45,653 nt of DNA. It comes from Gemmatimonadota bacterium (GTDB lineage Bacteria; Gemmatimonadota; Gemmatimonadetes; Gemmatimonadales; GWC2-71-9). The position numbers and the translations under genes are program-made. The stretch is from NCBI GenBank assembly GCA_029862925.1, contig JAOTWJ010000009.1, positions 1 through 45,653 of the forward strand, in the 5' to 3' direction. Every line of letters starts with the position of its first letter. Positions within the stretch are counted from its first letter, which is position 1. A model generated the notes under the pieces. It was not told where the DNA came from and made no database searches. It saw only the letters and a list, made by a program, of their open reading frames with translations. Shown piece by piece: positions 31,611-39,176 of the stretch.

Positions 31611-33266
31611 ATGCTCCGCCATCTGCTCCTTCCCGTCGTGCTGTGGCTCGCGGCCACGCCGCTCGCTGCTCAGACGGACACCGCCCCCGCCCAGCCCACG
31701 GGCGCGCCGGTGATTGCCCGCAAGGACACGCTGTTCTACATCCACGGCGACCTGGGACCGTTCACCCCCGCTGAACGGGCGGCCGCGTTGAGCCGCCGGA
31801 TCGAGGACCTGGCGCGGGACCCGCTGGCCAAGGGCGCCGACGTCCGCGTCGTGGACACGGCCGGGGTCACCGACATCCGCCTGGGCGACGTCGTCGTCAT
31901 GACCGTCACCGAGCGCGACGCGGTGGAGTCGGGGTTCCCGCGGATCCAAGTGGCGCAGCAGTATGCACTCCGGATACAGGAGGCGGTGCGCGCCGGCGAG
32001 GCCGGCGCAAGCCTCAAGAGCATCCTGCTCGGCGTCGTGTGGACGATTCTCGCGACCGCAGTGCTGGTGGTGCTGTTCCGCATCTTCAACTGGGTGTTCC
32101 CTCGGCTGTACCAGAAGCTGGAGAGCTGGCGCGGGACGCGGATCCCGTCCCTCCGCATTCAGAGGCTGGAGCTGCTCTCGGCCAATCGCCTGACCGACAC
32201 GCTCATTGGTACGGCACGCATTCTCCGCATCGTGGCGGTGGTGTTCGTCCTCTACATCTACCTGCCGCTCGTGCTCAGCTTCTTCCCGTGGACCCGGGAC
32301 CTGAGCGACCGGTTGTTCCGCTACGTCATCGATCCGGCGGGGAACGCGTGGTCCGCCTTCGTGGCCTACCTGCCGAGTCTGTTCGCGGTCGTGGTGATCG
32401 TCGTCATCTTCCGCTACGTCCTCAAGTTCATCCACGTGTTCTTTCAGGGCATCGAGACCGGGGCGATCTCGTTGCCGAGTTTCCACACGGACTGGGCCGA
32501 ACCGACATACAAGATCGTCCGGTTCCTGGTCTTCGTCTTTGCCGCGATCGTCATCTACCCGTACCTGCCGGGTTCGGACACGGCCGCGTTCAAAGGCATC
32601 TCGGTCTTCCTCGGGGTCTTGATCTCGTTCGGATCGTCGTCGGCCATCGCGAACGTGGTCGCCGGTGTCGTGATGACCTACATGCGCCCCTTCCAACTGG
32701 GGGACCGAGTGAAGATCGCCGATACGGTGGGCGACATCGTGGAGAAGACCCTGCTCATCACGCGGGTGCGCACGATCAAGAACGTGGACATCACGGTCCC
32801 GAACGCGATGGTCTTGTCGAGCCACATTATCAATTACAGCTCGACGGCCAAGGAGGGCGGCCTCGTCCTCCACACGGGCGTCACGATCGGCTACGACGTC
32901 CCCTGGAAACAGGTGCACCAGCTGCTCATCGACGCCGCGAGCCGGACGGGTGGCGTCATGAAGGAACCGACGCCGTTCGTGCTGCAAACCAGCCTGGACG
33001 ATTTCTATGTGAGCTACGAGCTGAACGCCTACACAGACACGCCGAACATCATGGCGCGGACCTACTCCGAGCTGCACCAGCACATCCAGGACGCGTTCAA
33101 CGAGGCGGGAGTGGAGATCATGTCGCCGCATTACGGCGCCATGCGGGACGGCAATCAGGTGACGATCCCGCCGAGTTACCTGCCCAAGACCTACGAGGCA
33201 CCGGCGTTCCGGCTGTTCAACCTCGGTGGCGCGAAGGCCGGCGGGAGCGGACCGGCCGGAGCCTAG
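31611..33266 (+). CDS. Large MscS-type mechanosensitive channel
   Basis: A 551-residue MscS-family channel with signal peptide (LLLPVVLWLAATPLAAQ) and a periplasmic N-terminal part of about 120 residues. Four to five transmembrane helices follow (about 133-330), then the pore helix with VFLGVLISFGSSSAIANVVAGVV and the MscS beta domain RPFQLGDRVKIADTVGDIVEKTLLITRVRT. The C-terminal cytosolic vestibule is complete. I choose ATG 31611 because GAGGA lies 8 bases before it; GTG 31596 would add five residues. It resembles larger MscK/YnaI-like members. It follows the broken channel gene in the envelope cluster. Confidence 0.88.
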   Translation: MLRHLLLPVVLWLAATPLAAQTDTAPAQPTGAPVIARKDTLFYIHGDLGPFTPAERAAALSRRIEDLARDPLAKGADVRVVDTAGVTDIRLGDVVVMTVTERDAVESGFPRIQVAQQYALRIQEAVRAGEAGASLKSILLGVVWTILATAVLVVLFRIFNWVFPRLYQKLESWRGTRIPSLRIQRLELLSANRLTDTLIGTARILRIVAVVFVLYIYLPLVLSFFPWTRDLSDRLFRYVIDPAGNAWSAFVAYLPSLFAVVVIVVIFRYVLKFIHVFFQGIETGAISLPSFHTDWAEPTYKIVRFLVFVFAAIVIYPYLPGSDTAAFKGISVFLGVLISFGSSSAIANVVAGVVMTYMRPFQLGDRVKIADTVGDIVEKTLLITRVRTIKNVDITVPNAMVLSSHIINYSSTAKEGGLVLHTGVTIGYDVPWKQVHQLLIDAASRTGGVMKEPTPFVLQTSLDDFYVSYELNAYTDTPNIMARTYSELHQHIQDAFNEAGVEIMSPHYGAMRDGNQVTIPPSYLPKTYEAPAFRLFNLGGAKAGGSGPAGA

Positions 33267-33320
33267 GGAATGGTCGCACGGGGCCCCCGGACGACGGTGA
33301 CCGCGGCTGGCGAGCGCCGC

Positions 33321-34010
33321 ATGGGGCGTGAGTCCACCGTCGCCGACCCCTGGCCATCCGTGCGAGTTCACTACCACCGGCCCGACCGTGGCACCACGGT
33401 CTTCGACGAGCTGCTCGTGCTCGACCGGCCGGAGGTGAAGGTCACCCTGCTCGCGGACTACCGCGGCGAGGACGCCCACGCCGATGGCCGCCGGATTCTG
33501 TCGGCTGGGGCACCCGTGGTCTGGTTCGTGTTCCCGGACCTCTGCCGTGATGTCGGGCGGTTTCACCTCAGCGACGGTACGTTCACCGGCTGGTACACGA
33601 ACCTCCGTGCTCCCATCCGCATGGACGGCGGGGACTGGTATTGCACCGACCTGTTCCTCGATCACTGGCTCCCTGCAACCGGCGGGGCCGGCACCTGGCT
33701 GGACGAGGACGAACTGGCGGCGGCCCGGGGCGCCGGCCTGTTGGAGGAGCCGCTCCTGCGCCTGCTCGATCGCGAGCGCGTTGCAGTCGATGACGCGCTC
33801 GCGCGCGGCGTCTGGCCGCCACCCATCGCCCGCAATCTGGATCTGGCGGCCGCACACCGGCATCTGACCGGCGGAACAGCGGCCCCGCCCGGCGCCGAGC
33901 GTGAACTTCGTCACGGTTCGGAGTCCGGCGCGCGGGCCATATTGACCCGCCCGTGTGTCCGGCGCCAATCCCTGGACCCACCACCCCCGATGCGAGAGCC
34001 GCCCCCATGA
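33321..34010 (+). CDS. DUF402 domain protein
   Basis: A 229-residue protein with a DUF402 domain (about 10-180). The family block GRFHLSDGTFTGWYTNLRAPIRMDGG followed by YCTDLFLDHWLP is clear; structurally characterised members are metal-dependent nucleoside di/triphosphatases or, in FomD, nucleotide hydrolases. The acidic residues of that block are present, so enzymatic activity is plausible. The C-terminal 40 residues are Pro/Arg-rich and probably unstructured. The ATG at 33321 is the best start although an upstream GTG in the same frame exists. Its stop overlaps the next gene's ATG by 4 bases. Confidence 0.78.
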   Translation: MGRESTVADPWPSVRVHYHRPDRGTTVFDELLVLDRPEVKVTLLADYRGEDAHADGRRILSAGAPVVWFVFPDLCRDVGRFHLSDGTFTGWYTNLRAPIRMDGGDWYCTDLFLDHWLPATGGAGTWLDEDELAAARGAGLLEEPLLRLLDRERVAVDDALARGVWPPPIARNLDLAAAHRHLTGGTAAPPGAERELRHGSESGARAILTRPCVRRQSLDPPPPMREPPP

Positions 34011-34468
34011 ACCAGTGGTCCAAGACCGAGCGCGTACCGGCCGAGGTCATCTTCTCGGAGGGGATCTCGCTGTGCGGCGACCTCCATCTCCAGCCGGGGT
34101 CCGCCAATCACCTCGGGCCCGAGACGCCACTCGAGATGCTGAACCGGCCGGAAGGGTTCTTCCCCCTGAGCCTGCCGTCGGGGGAGGTGGCCCTGCTCGC
34201 CAAGACGCAGACCGCGGTCGTCATTTGCGAACGCGAGCCGCAGCTGCCGGACGCCGAGCGGCGTTCCATCGCGAAATCCGTCGACCTGGTGGTACGGATG
34301 GTCGGCGGCACCGAGTACCGCGGGACGGCCGCCTTCGAGATGCCGCCCGCGAACTCGCGCGCGCTCGACTTCATGAACGAGCCCGAGCGCTTCTTCGCGC
34401 TCGAGGACGAGGCGACTACGTGGTACATCAACCGCACCCTGGTGCGCCACGTTCACCCCCAAGACTGA
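34007..34468 (+). CDS. Unknown protein preceding pilT
   Basis: A 153-residue cytoplasmic protein that I do not recognise. It contains two similar segments, LNRPEGFFPLSLPSGEVALL (about 45-64) and a later MNEPERFFALEDEATTWYIN, each with Asn-x-Pro-Glu-x-Phe-Phe, joined by a region ending DLVVRMVGGTEYRGTAAFEM. The two halves look like a duplicated beta-rich fold. It lies between DUF402 and pilT in a tight run (4-bp overlap before, 7-bp gap after), so a part in pilus retraction or surface sensing is possible, but no function is supported. Confidence 0.7.
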   Translation: MNQWSKTERVPAEVIFSEGISLCGDLHLQPGSANHLGPETPLEMLNRPEGFFPLSLPSGEVALLAKTQTAVVICEREPQLPDAERRSIAKSVDLVVRMVGGTEYRGTAAFEMPPANSRALDFMNEPERFFALEDEATTWYINRTLVRHVHPQD

Positions 34469-34475
34469 GGATTCC

Positions 34476-35960
34476 GTGGCCCGACTCAACCGGTTCATTG
34501 AAGTCATGCAGCAGCAGTCCGGCACCGGACTTTCGGTGGCGGAAGGGAAACCGATCTGCCTCATGCGGGGGAACACCGCGCATCCCATGACGCGGGAGGC
34601 GCTCACCGCCGGCCAGGTGACCGCTCTCCTGAAGGAAATCGCCCCGCAGGAGCTCCGCGGCCGGATGGCGTCGGACGCGGCGCTGCAATTCGCGTATCAG
34701 GCACCGGCTGGCGAAGTGCAGGTGACCCTCCGGACCGACGACGGCCGCACCACCGCCCTGCTGACGCCGGCCGCCGCGGCCCCGGCGACCCAGGACGCAC
34801 CGGCCGCCGCACCCGTTCCACGTGCGGCCGTACGCGATTCCGAGGCACGCAGGCCCTCGGCCGCCCGGACGGAGCTCGATCGCCTGCTCACGATGCTCGT
34901 CGAGACGGGCGGGTCGGACCTGCACCTCCGGGTCGGGGAGCCGCCCGTGATCCGCCGGGACGGCAAGCTCGCCCGCACGGACGAGGCGCCACTCACGGCG
35001 GACGATCTGCAACAGATGCTCGAGAGCATCATGCTGCCGAAGGACGTCACGCAGCATGCCGAGACCGGCGATGCCGATTACGCCTACGAGATCGAGGGCG
35101 TCGCCCGCTTCCGCTGCAACGCGGCGCGCGACCGGCGCGGCCCGATGGGGGTGTTCCGCGTGATTCCGAGCGCGATCCCCACGTGCGACCAGCTGGGCAT
35201 CAGCCGGGAGGTCCAAAAGCTCTGCTACCTCACCAAGGGTCTCGTGGTGGTGACCGGTCCGACGGGGTCCGGCAAGTCGACGACGCTCGCCGCCCTCGTG
35301 GACCTCATGAACCGCGAGCGTGAGGAGCACATCCTCACGATCGAGGATCCCGTCGAGTTCGTCCACGAGAGCAAGCGCTGCCTCGTCACCCACCGCCAGG
35401 TAGGCCTGCACACGCAGTCCTTCAAGTCGGGCCTGCGGGCCGCGTTGCGCGAAGATCCCGATATCGTGCTCATCGGCGAGCTGCGCGACCTCGAGACCGT
35501 CGCGATCGCGATCGAGACCGCCGAAACCGGCCACCTCGTCTTCGGGACGTTGCACACGACGACGGCCGTGTCCACCGTCGACCGCATCATTGACCAGTTT
35601 CCGGGTGACCGACAGCCGCAGATCCGCGTGATGCTGTCGGAGTCGCTGCGCGGCGTCATCGCCCAGACGCTCTGTCAGAAGGTCGGCGGCGGGCGCGTGG
35701 CTGCCCGCGAAATCCTGCTGTCGATCCCGGCGGTGAGCAATCTGGTTCGCGAGGGGAAGACGTATCAGATCCCGTCCATCATGCAGACGAACCGCAAGGT
35801 GGGGATGGTCACCCTGAACGACTCCCTGCTCGATCTCGTGGAGCGCAAGCTCGTCGAACCCAAGGAGGCGTACATGAAGTCGGTCGACAAGGCGTCGCTC
35901 GAGAACGCCATGAAGGCCAAGGGGTACGCACTGCCCTTCCTCAAGGCCGCCGCCACCTGA
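34476..35960 (+). CDS. pilT: PilT-type twitching-motility ATPase with extra N-terminal domain
   Basis: A 494-residue retraction ATPase of type IV pili. The catalytic part (about 140-490) has the N-domain GGSDLHLRVGEPPVIRRDGKL, Walker A TGPTGSGKST (about 260), the Asp box TIEDPVEF, Walker B DIVLIGELRD, His box GTLHTTTAVSTVDRIIDQFP and the PilT end motif SNLVREGKTYQI. Normal PilT is about 350 residues. The additional first 125 residues resemble a second, degenerate copy of the same N-domain (TGLSVAEGKPICLMRGNTAH ... ALTAGQVTALLKEI), followed by an Ala/Pro linker. It starts at GTG 34476 and ends before a strong hairpin. Confidence 0.88.
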   Translation: MARLNRFIEVMQQQSGTGLSVAEGKPICLMRGNTAHPMTREALTAGQVTALLKEIAPQELRGRMASDAALQFAYQAPAGEVQVTLRTDDGRTTALLTPAAAAPATQDAPAAAPVPRAAVRDSEARRPSAARTELDRLLTMLVETGGSDLHLRVGEPPVIRRDGKLARTDEAPLTADDLQQMLESIMLPKDVTQHAETGDADYAYEIEGVARFRCNAARDRRGPMGVFRVIPSAIPTCDQLGISREVQKLCYLTKGLVVVTGPTGSGKSTTLAALVDLMNREREEHILTIEDPVEFVHESKRCLVTHRQVGLHTQSFKSGLRAALREDPDIVLIGELRDLETVAIAIETAETGHLVFGTLHTTTAVSTVDRIIDQFPGDRQPQIRVMLSESLRGVIAQTLCQKVGGGRVAAREILLSIPAVSNLVREGKTYQIPSIMQTNRKVGMVTLNDSLLDLVERKLVEPKEAYMKSVDKASLENAMKAKGYALPFLKAAAT

Positions 35961-35964
35961 TCCC

Positions 35965-35992
35965 AGCACCGGCGCGGCCCCGCGCCGGTGCT
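35965..35992. terminator. 13-bp perfect hairpin after pilT
   Basis: AGCACCGGCGCGG (35965-35977) and its exact complement (35980-35992) are separated by 2 bases, so the tip opens to a slightly larger loop. It begins 4 bases after the pilT stop. No T-run follows, but the stem is strong enough to be the end of the DUF402-pilT operon and separates it from the methylase module. Confidence 0.7.
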
Positions 35993-36094
35993 GATCCGCC
36001 CCCTGCCGCGCGGATTTGTGACGCCGCGCGACGATCTGACGACGGCCGTTCCTCGCCCGCTCCCTAGGCTGGGGGTCGCCATTGGCCACTCCCC

Positions 36095-39000
36095 ATGCTC
36101 CGCGATCTCCTCCACCGTGTCCGCGACCGCCGCGACCTCGGCCCCCTCTTTGCCGCGCTGGGCTATGCGCCGGACGCCACACCCGACGGCGACGGCTGGC
36201 TCGTCGTCGCTCGGTGGCGCGGTTTCCGTGTACTCGCCGGCAACGCCGGCGATGCGCGCCGCGTTGCCAGCCAGAAGGCGCGACAGTTGGCCGCGACCGC
36301 GAGGCCGTCCCTCGTTGCCGCCGTTGCCGCCGTCGACGGCGTCCAGCTCGCGCTCGCGGCTCCCCAGCTCGGTGCCCCGGGCGCCGGCCCCGTCCTGGTA
36401 CTCGACCCGTGCACACCAGACCCCGTCGCGCTCCAGATCCTCGCCGATCTGGGGCCGCGCGCGGACGCGACGGCGCTGGCGCACGCGCTCCGCGTCGGCG
36501 ACCTCCTGGCGGGTGAGGGTGTCGGCGCCCGGTTCTTTACCGCCTTCCGGAGTGTGCTCGAGCGGATGACCGCCGCGGTGCCGGCGGGGTCGTCGGCCGA
36601 CCGGCGGCTCGTCGCCCTGCTGACGCTCACGCGGGTCCTGTTTCTCTACTTCGTGCAGGCAAAGGGCTGGCTCGACGGGCGGACCGATTTTCTCCCGGCA
36701 TTACTCGACGACGCGCTCGCCCGCCGGAAACCGTTCCATCGCGGCGTACTCCACCCCCTGTTCTTCGGGACCCTCAACCGGCCCGTCGCGGCCCGTACGC
36801 ACGGCGCTCGGTTCGGCGGCGTCCCGTACCTGAATGGCGGCCTGTTCGAACCTCATCCCGTCGAGCGCCGCATCCGCGTCGTCGGATTCTCCAACGAGTT
36901 GTGGCGAGACACGTTCGACGACGTGTTCGAGCGGTTCCGGTTCTGCGTGCGCGAGGGCTCGGCGGTGGGCACCATCGCGCCCGACATGCTGGGACGCACG
37001 TTTGAAGGCGTGATGGCGACAGACGAACGTCAGCAGACCGGCACGTTCTACACGCCGGAGCAGCTCGTGCGCGACCTGGTCGCGGCGACCGTGACGGCGG
37101 CCCTCACGGATGGCCGTGCGTTTTCGGCCGACGCGGCGGCACGTGTGCTCGCCGGAGCGCCGGCCGGCGCGCGCGAACGGCTGATCGCCAGACGGCGGCT
37201 CGGGGCGGTGCGACTGCTCGATCCCGCGGTCGGATCGGGAGCCTTCCTGCTCGGCGCCCTGGAGCTCCTCACGCGCGCCTGGGCCGGACTCACCGCGCGC
37301 GCCACTTCACTCTGCGAACTCCGGCGTCGCATCCTGCGCGACCACCTCTTCGGCGTAGACCTCAACCCCGTCGCCGTGCGCCTGGCCGAGTTGCGTCTCT
37401 GGCTTGCCGTGATCGCGGACGATCCGGAGACCGACCTCGCCCGCGTGGCCCCGCTCCCAAACCTGAACGGCATCGTCCGCCAGGGTGACACGCTGTTCGA
37501 TCCGCTCGGCGCTGCCCGCGCACTCGGGATCCCGCTGGCCGTCGCGCGGTCGTCGGGCACGGTCGGGCGTGCCCGGGCAGCCGTGTACGACGCGGCCGGT
37601 GCCGATCGGGACGCCCCGCTACCCACGCTGCGCGTGGCCGAGCTCGCCACCGCGCGAACACTCGTGCACGAGGCCGCCGACCGCATGCGCGAAGCGCTGA
37701 AGGATCTCGTCGCCGCCGCCCGCGGACGCGACCTGTTCGGCGGCCGCAGCGGCCTGACGCGCACGCAGCGGCGGCACTACCAGGTGCTGCGCCGCCAAAG
37801 GCGCGCGCTCCGGGTGGCCGCGCGTCGCCTGGCCGACGGCACAGTCCCATTCTTTGCCTTCGAGGTCCACTACCCCGAGATCATGGCGGGCGGCGGGTTC
37901 ACCGCCGTCGTCGGCAACCCGCCGTGGGTCCGCGCCGAGCGCCTCCCGGCCGAGCAGCGTGCGGCCCTGAAAGAACGCTTCACGTGGTGGCAGACTGCAC
38001 CCGGGACCGGCTTCCGGCATCTCCCGGACCTCGCGGTGGCGTTCCTCGAGCGGGCCTTCGAGCTCACTGCTCCGGGCGGCGCCGTGGGGTTCCTGCTTCC
38101 GAGCAAGGTCGCGTCGGCTGCTTACGGCCAGCGGGCGCGTGCCGCCCTGGCGTGCGAGACCACGCTCGCCTGCGTGCACCGAGTTCGCGAGGGGACCGGA
38201 CAGCGCTTCGACGCCACGGTGTATCCCCTGGCGGTCGTCGCAAAGCGCGTCCCCGCCGCACCGTCGCATCAGGTGGCCCTCGACTTCGCCGGTACGCACA
38301 GCCTGCCGCAGACCTGCCTGACCGCGCCCGGGCCGTGGGTGCTCGTGCCGGCGTCCGGTCGTGCGGCGCTTGACCGGCTGCGCGCCGTCGCTCGGCCCCT
38401 GACGGACGTCGCCCGCCCCAGTCTCGGCCTCAAGACGGGTGCCGATCGCGCACTCGTCGGCCGCGTCGTAGAACGGGATCGCCGGACGGTCGTCGTCCGT
38501 TTCGGCGACGATCTCGTGGAGCTCGAGCAGGATCTGCTCCGACCGGTGCTGCGTGGACGTGACGTCGCCGCCTTCGCGGCGACGCCGACGCGCGTCGTCC
38601 TGTGGCCCTACGACCGCTCGGGCCGGTGCCGCCACCGCCTGCCGACCCACACCGCCGCCTATGCGCACCGCATCACGGCGCAGCTCCACGGTCGCGCGGA
38701 CTACCAGCGCGGACCCCCGTGGTGCCTCTTTCGGGTGCGCGGCGCGGTTCGGCCGCACCGGGTCGTGTGGGCCGATATCGCGCGCCACCTGCAGGCCGTG
38801 GCGCTGGATGCCGTCCATCCCGACGCCGTACCCCTCAATTCCTGTTACGTGGCCGCGCCGGCCGATGCTCGTTCCGCGCTCGTCCTTGCGGCGACGCTCA
38901 ACAGCACGTGGGCGCGTGTCCTCCTCCGCGCCACGAGCGACGAGGCGCGCGGCGGATATCGCCGGCACAACGCCCGCGCGACCGGCGCGGTGCCCGTGCC

Positions 39001-39163
39001 GACGCCCGGTGCCACCAGCGACGCGGTCGCGGATCTCAGCGCCCGCGCGCACCGAGATCGAGATGTCGATCAGGATGACCTGGACCGCGCGGTGGCAGAG
39101 GCCCTCGCCCTCCCGACCGCAGTCCGTCGCGACCTGCGCGCGTTGGCCGACGATCTCGGCTGA
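36095..39163 (+). CDS. Eco57I-like N6-adenine DNA methylase (large, defence-type)
   Basis: A 1022-residue SAM-dependent DNA adenine methyltransferase. An N-terminal region (about 1-300) with LLTLTRVLFLYFVQAKGWLD and LNGGLFEPHPVE resembles the helical preamble of Eco57I/BREX-type methylases. TGTFYTPEQLVRDLV (about 315), SAM motif LLDPAVGSGAFLLGALELL (about 374-392) and catalytic GNPPWVRAE (about 607-615) follow. The C-terminal part (about 740-1000) looks like a target-recognition domain with LNSTWARVLLRATSDEARGG. I see no PD-(D/E)xK, HNH or GIY-YIG nuclease motif. The ATG at 36095 lacks an obvious ribosome site. It is followed after 13 bp by a helicase gene; the pair looks like a restriction/defence module. 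Confidence 0.88.
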   Translation: MLRDLLHRVRDRRDLGPLFAALGYAPDATPDGDGWLVVARWRGFRVLAGNAGDARRVASQKARQLAATARPSLVAAVAAVDGVQLALAAPQLGAPGAGPVLVLDPCTPDPVALQILADLGPRADATALAHALRVGDLLAGEGVGARFFTAFRSVLERMTAAVPAGSSADRRLVALLTLTRVLFLYFVQAKGWLDGRTDFLPALLDDALARRKPFHRGVLHPLFFGTLNRPVAARTHGARFGGVPYLNGGLFEPHPVERRIRVVGFSNELWRDTFDDVFERFRFCVREGSAVGTIAPDMLGRTFEGVMATDERQQTGTFYTPEQLVRDLVAATVTAALTDGRAFSADAAARVLAGAPAGARERLIARRRLGAVRLLDPAVGSGAFLLGALELLTRAWAGLTARATSLCELRRRILRDHLFGVDLNPVAVRLAELRLWLAVIADDPETDLARVAPLPNLNGIVRQGDTLFDPLGAARALGIPLAVARSSGTVGRARAAVYDAAGADRDAPLPTLRVAELATARTLVHEAADRMREALKDLVAAARGRDLFGGRSGLTRTQRRHYQVLRRQRRALRVAARRLADGTVPFFAFEVHYPEIMAGGGFTAVVGNPPWVRAERLPAEQRAALKERFTWWQTAPGTGFRHLPDLAVAFLERAFELTAPGGAVGFLLPSKVASAAYGQRARAALACETTLACVHRVREGTGQRFDATVYPLAVVAKRVPAAPSHQVALDFAGTHSLPQTCLTAPGPWVLVPASGRAALDRLRAVARPLTDVARPSLGLKTGADRALVGRVVERDRRTVVVRFGDDLVELEQDLLRPVLRGRDVAAFAATPTRVVLWPYDRSGRCRHRLPTHTAAYAHRITAQLHGRADYQRGPPWCLFRVRGAVRPHRVVWADIARHLQAVALDAVHPDAVPLNSCYVAAPADARSALVLAATLNSTWARVLLRATSDEARGGYRRHNARATGAVPVPTPGATSDAVADLSARAHRDRDVDQDDLDRAVAEALALPTAVRRDLRALADDLG

Positions 39164-39176
39164 CGCCCTCGTCACC

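Noticed and set aside
31521-33968. 815-residue minus-strand frame
   Set aside because: Antisense of the MscS channel gene; composition is charged and repetitive with no domain.
34428-36416. 662-residue minus-strand frame
   Set aside because: Antisense of pilT and the methylase start; crosses a strong terminator hairpin and has no motif.
38553-39176. N-terminal extension of the helicase frame inside the methylase gene
   Set aside because: The extra 208 codons are Arg/Ser/Pro noise overlapping the methylase; GTG 39177 gives a normal start of a helicase.
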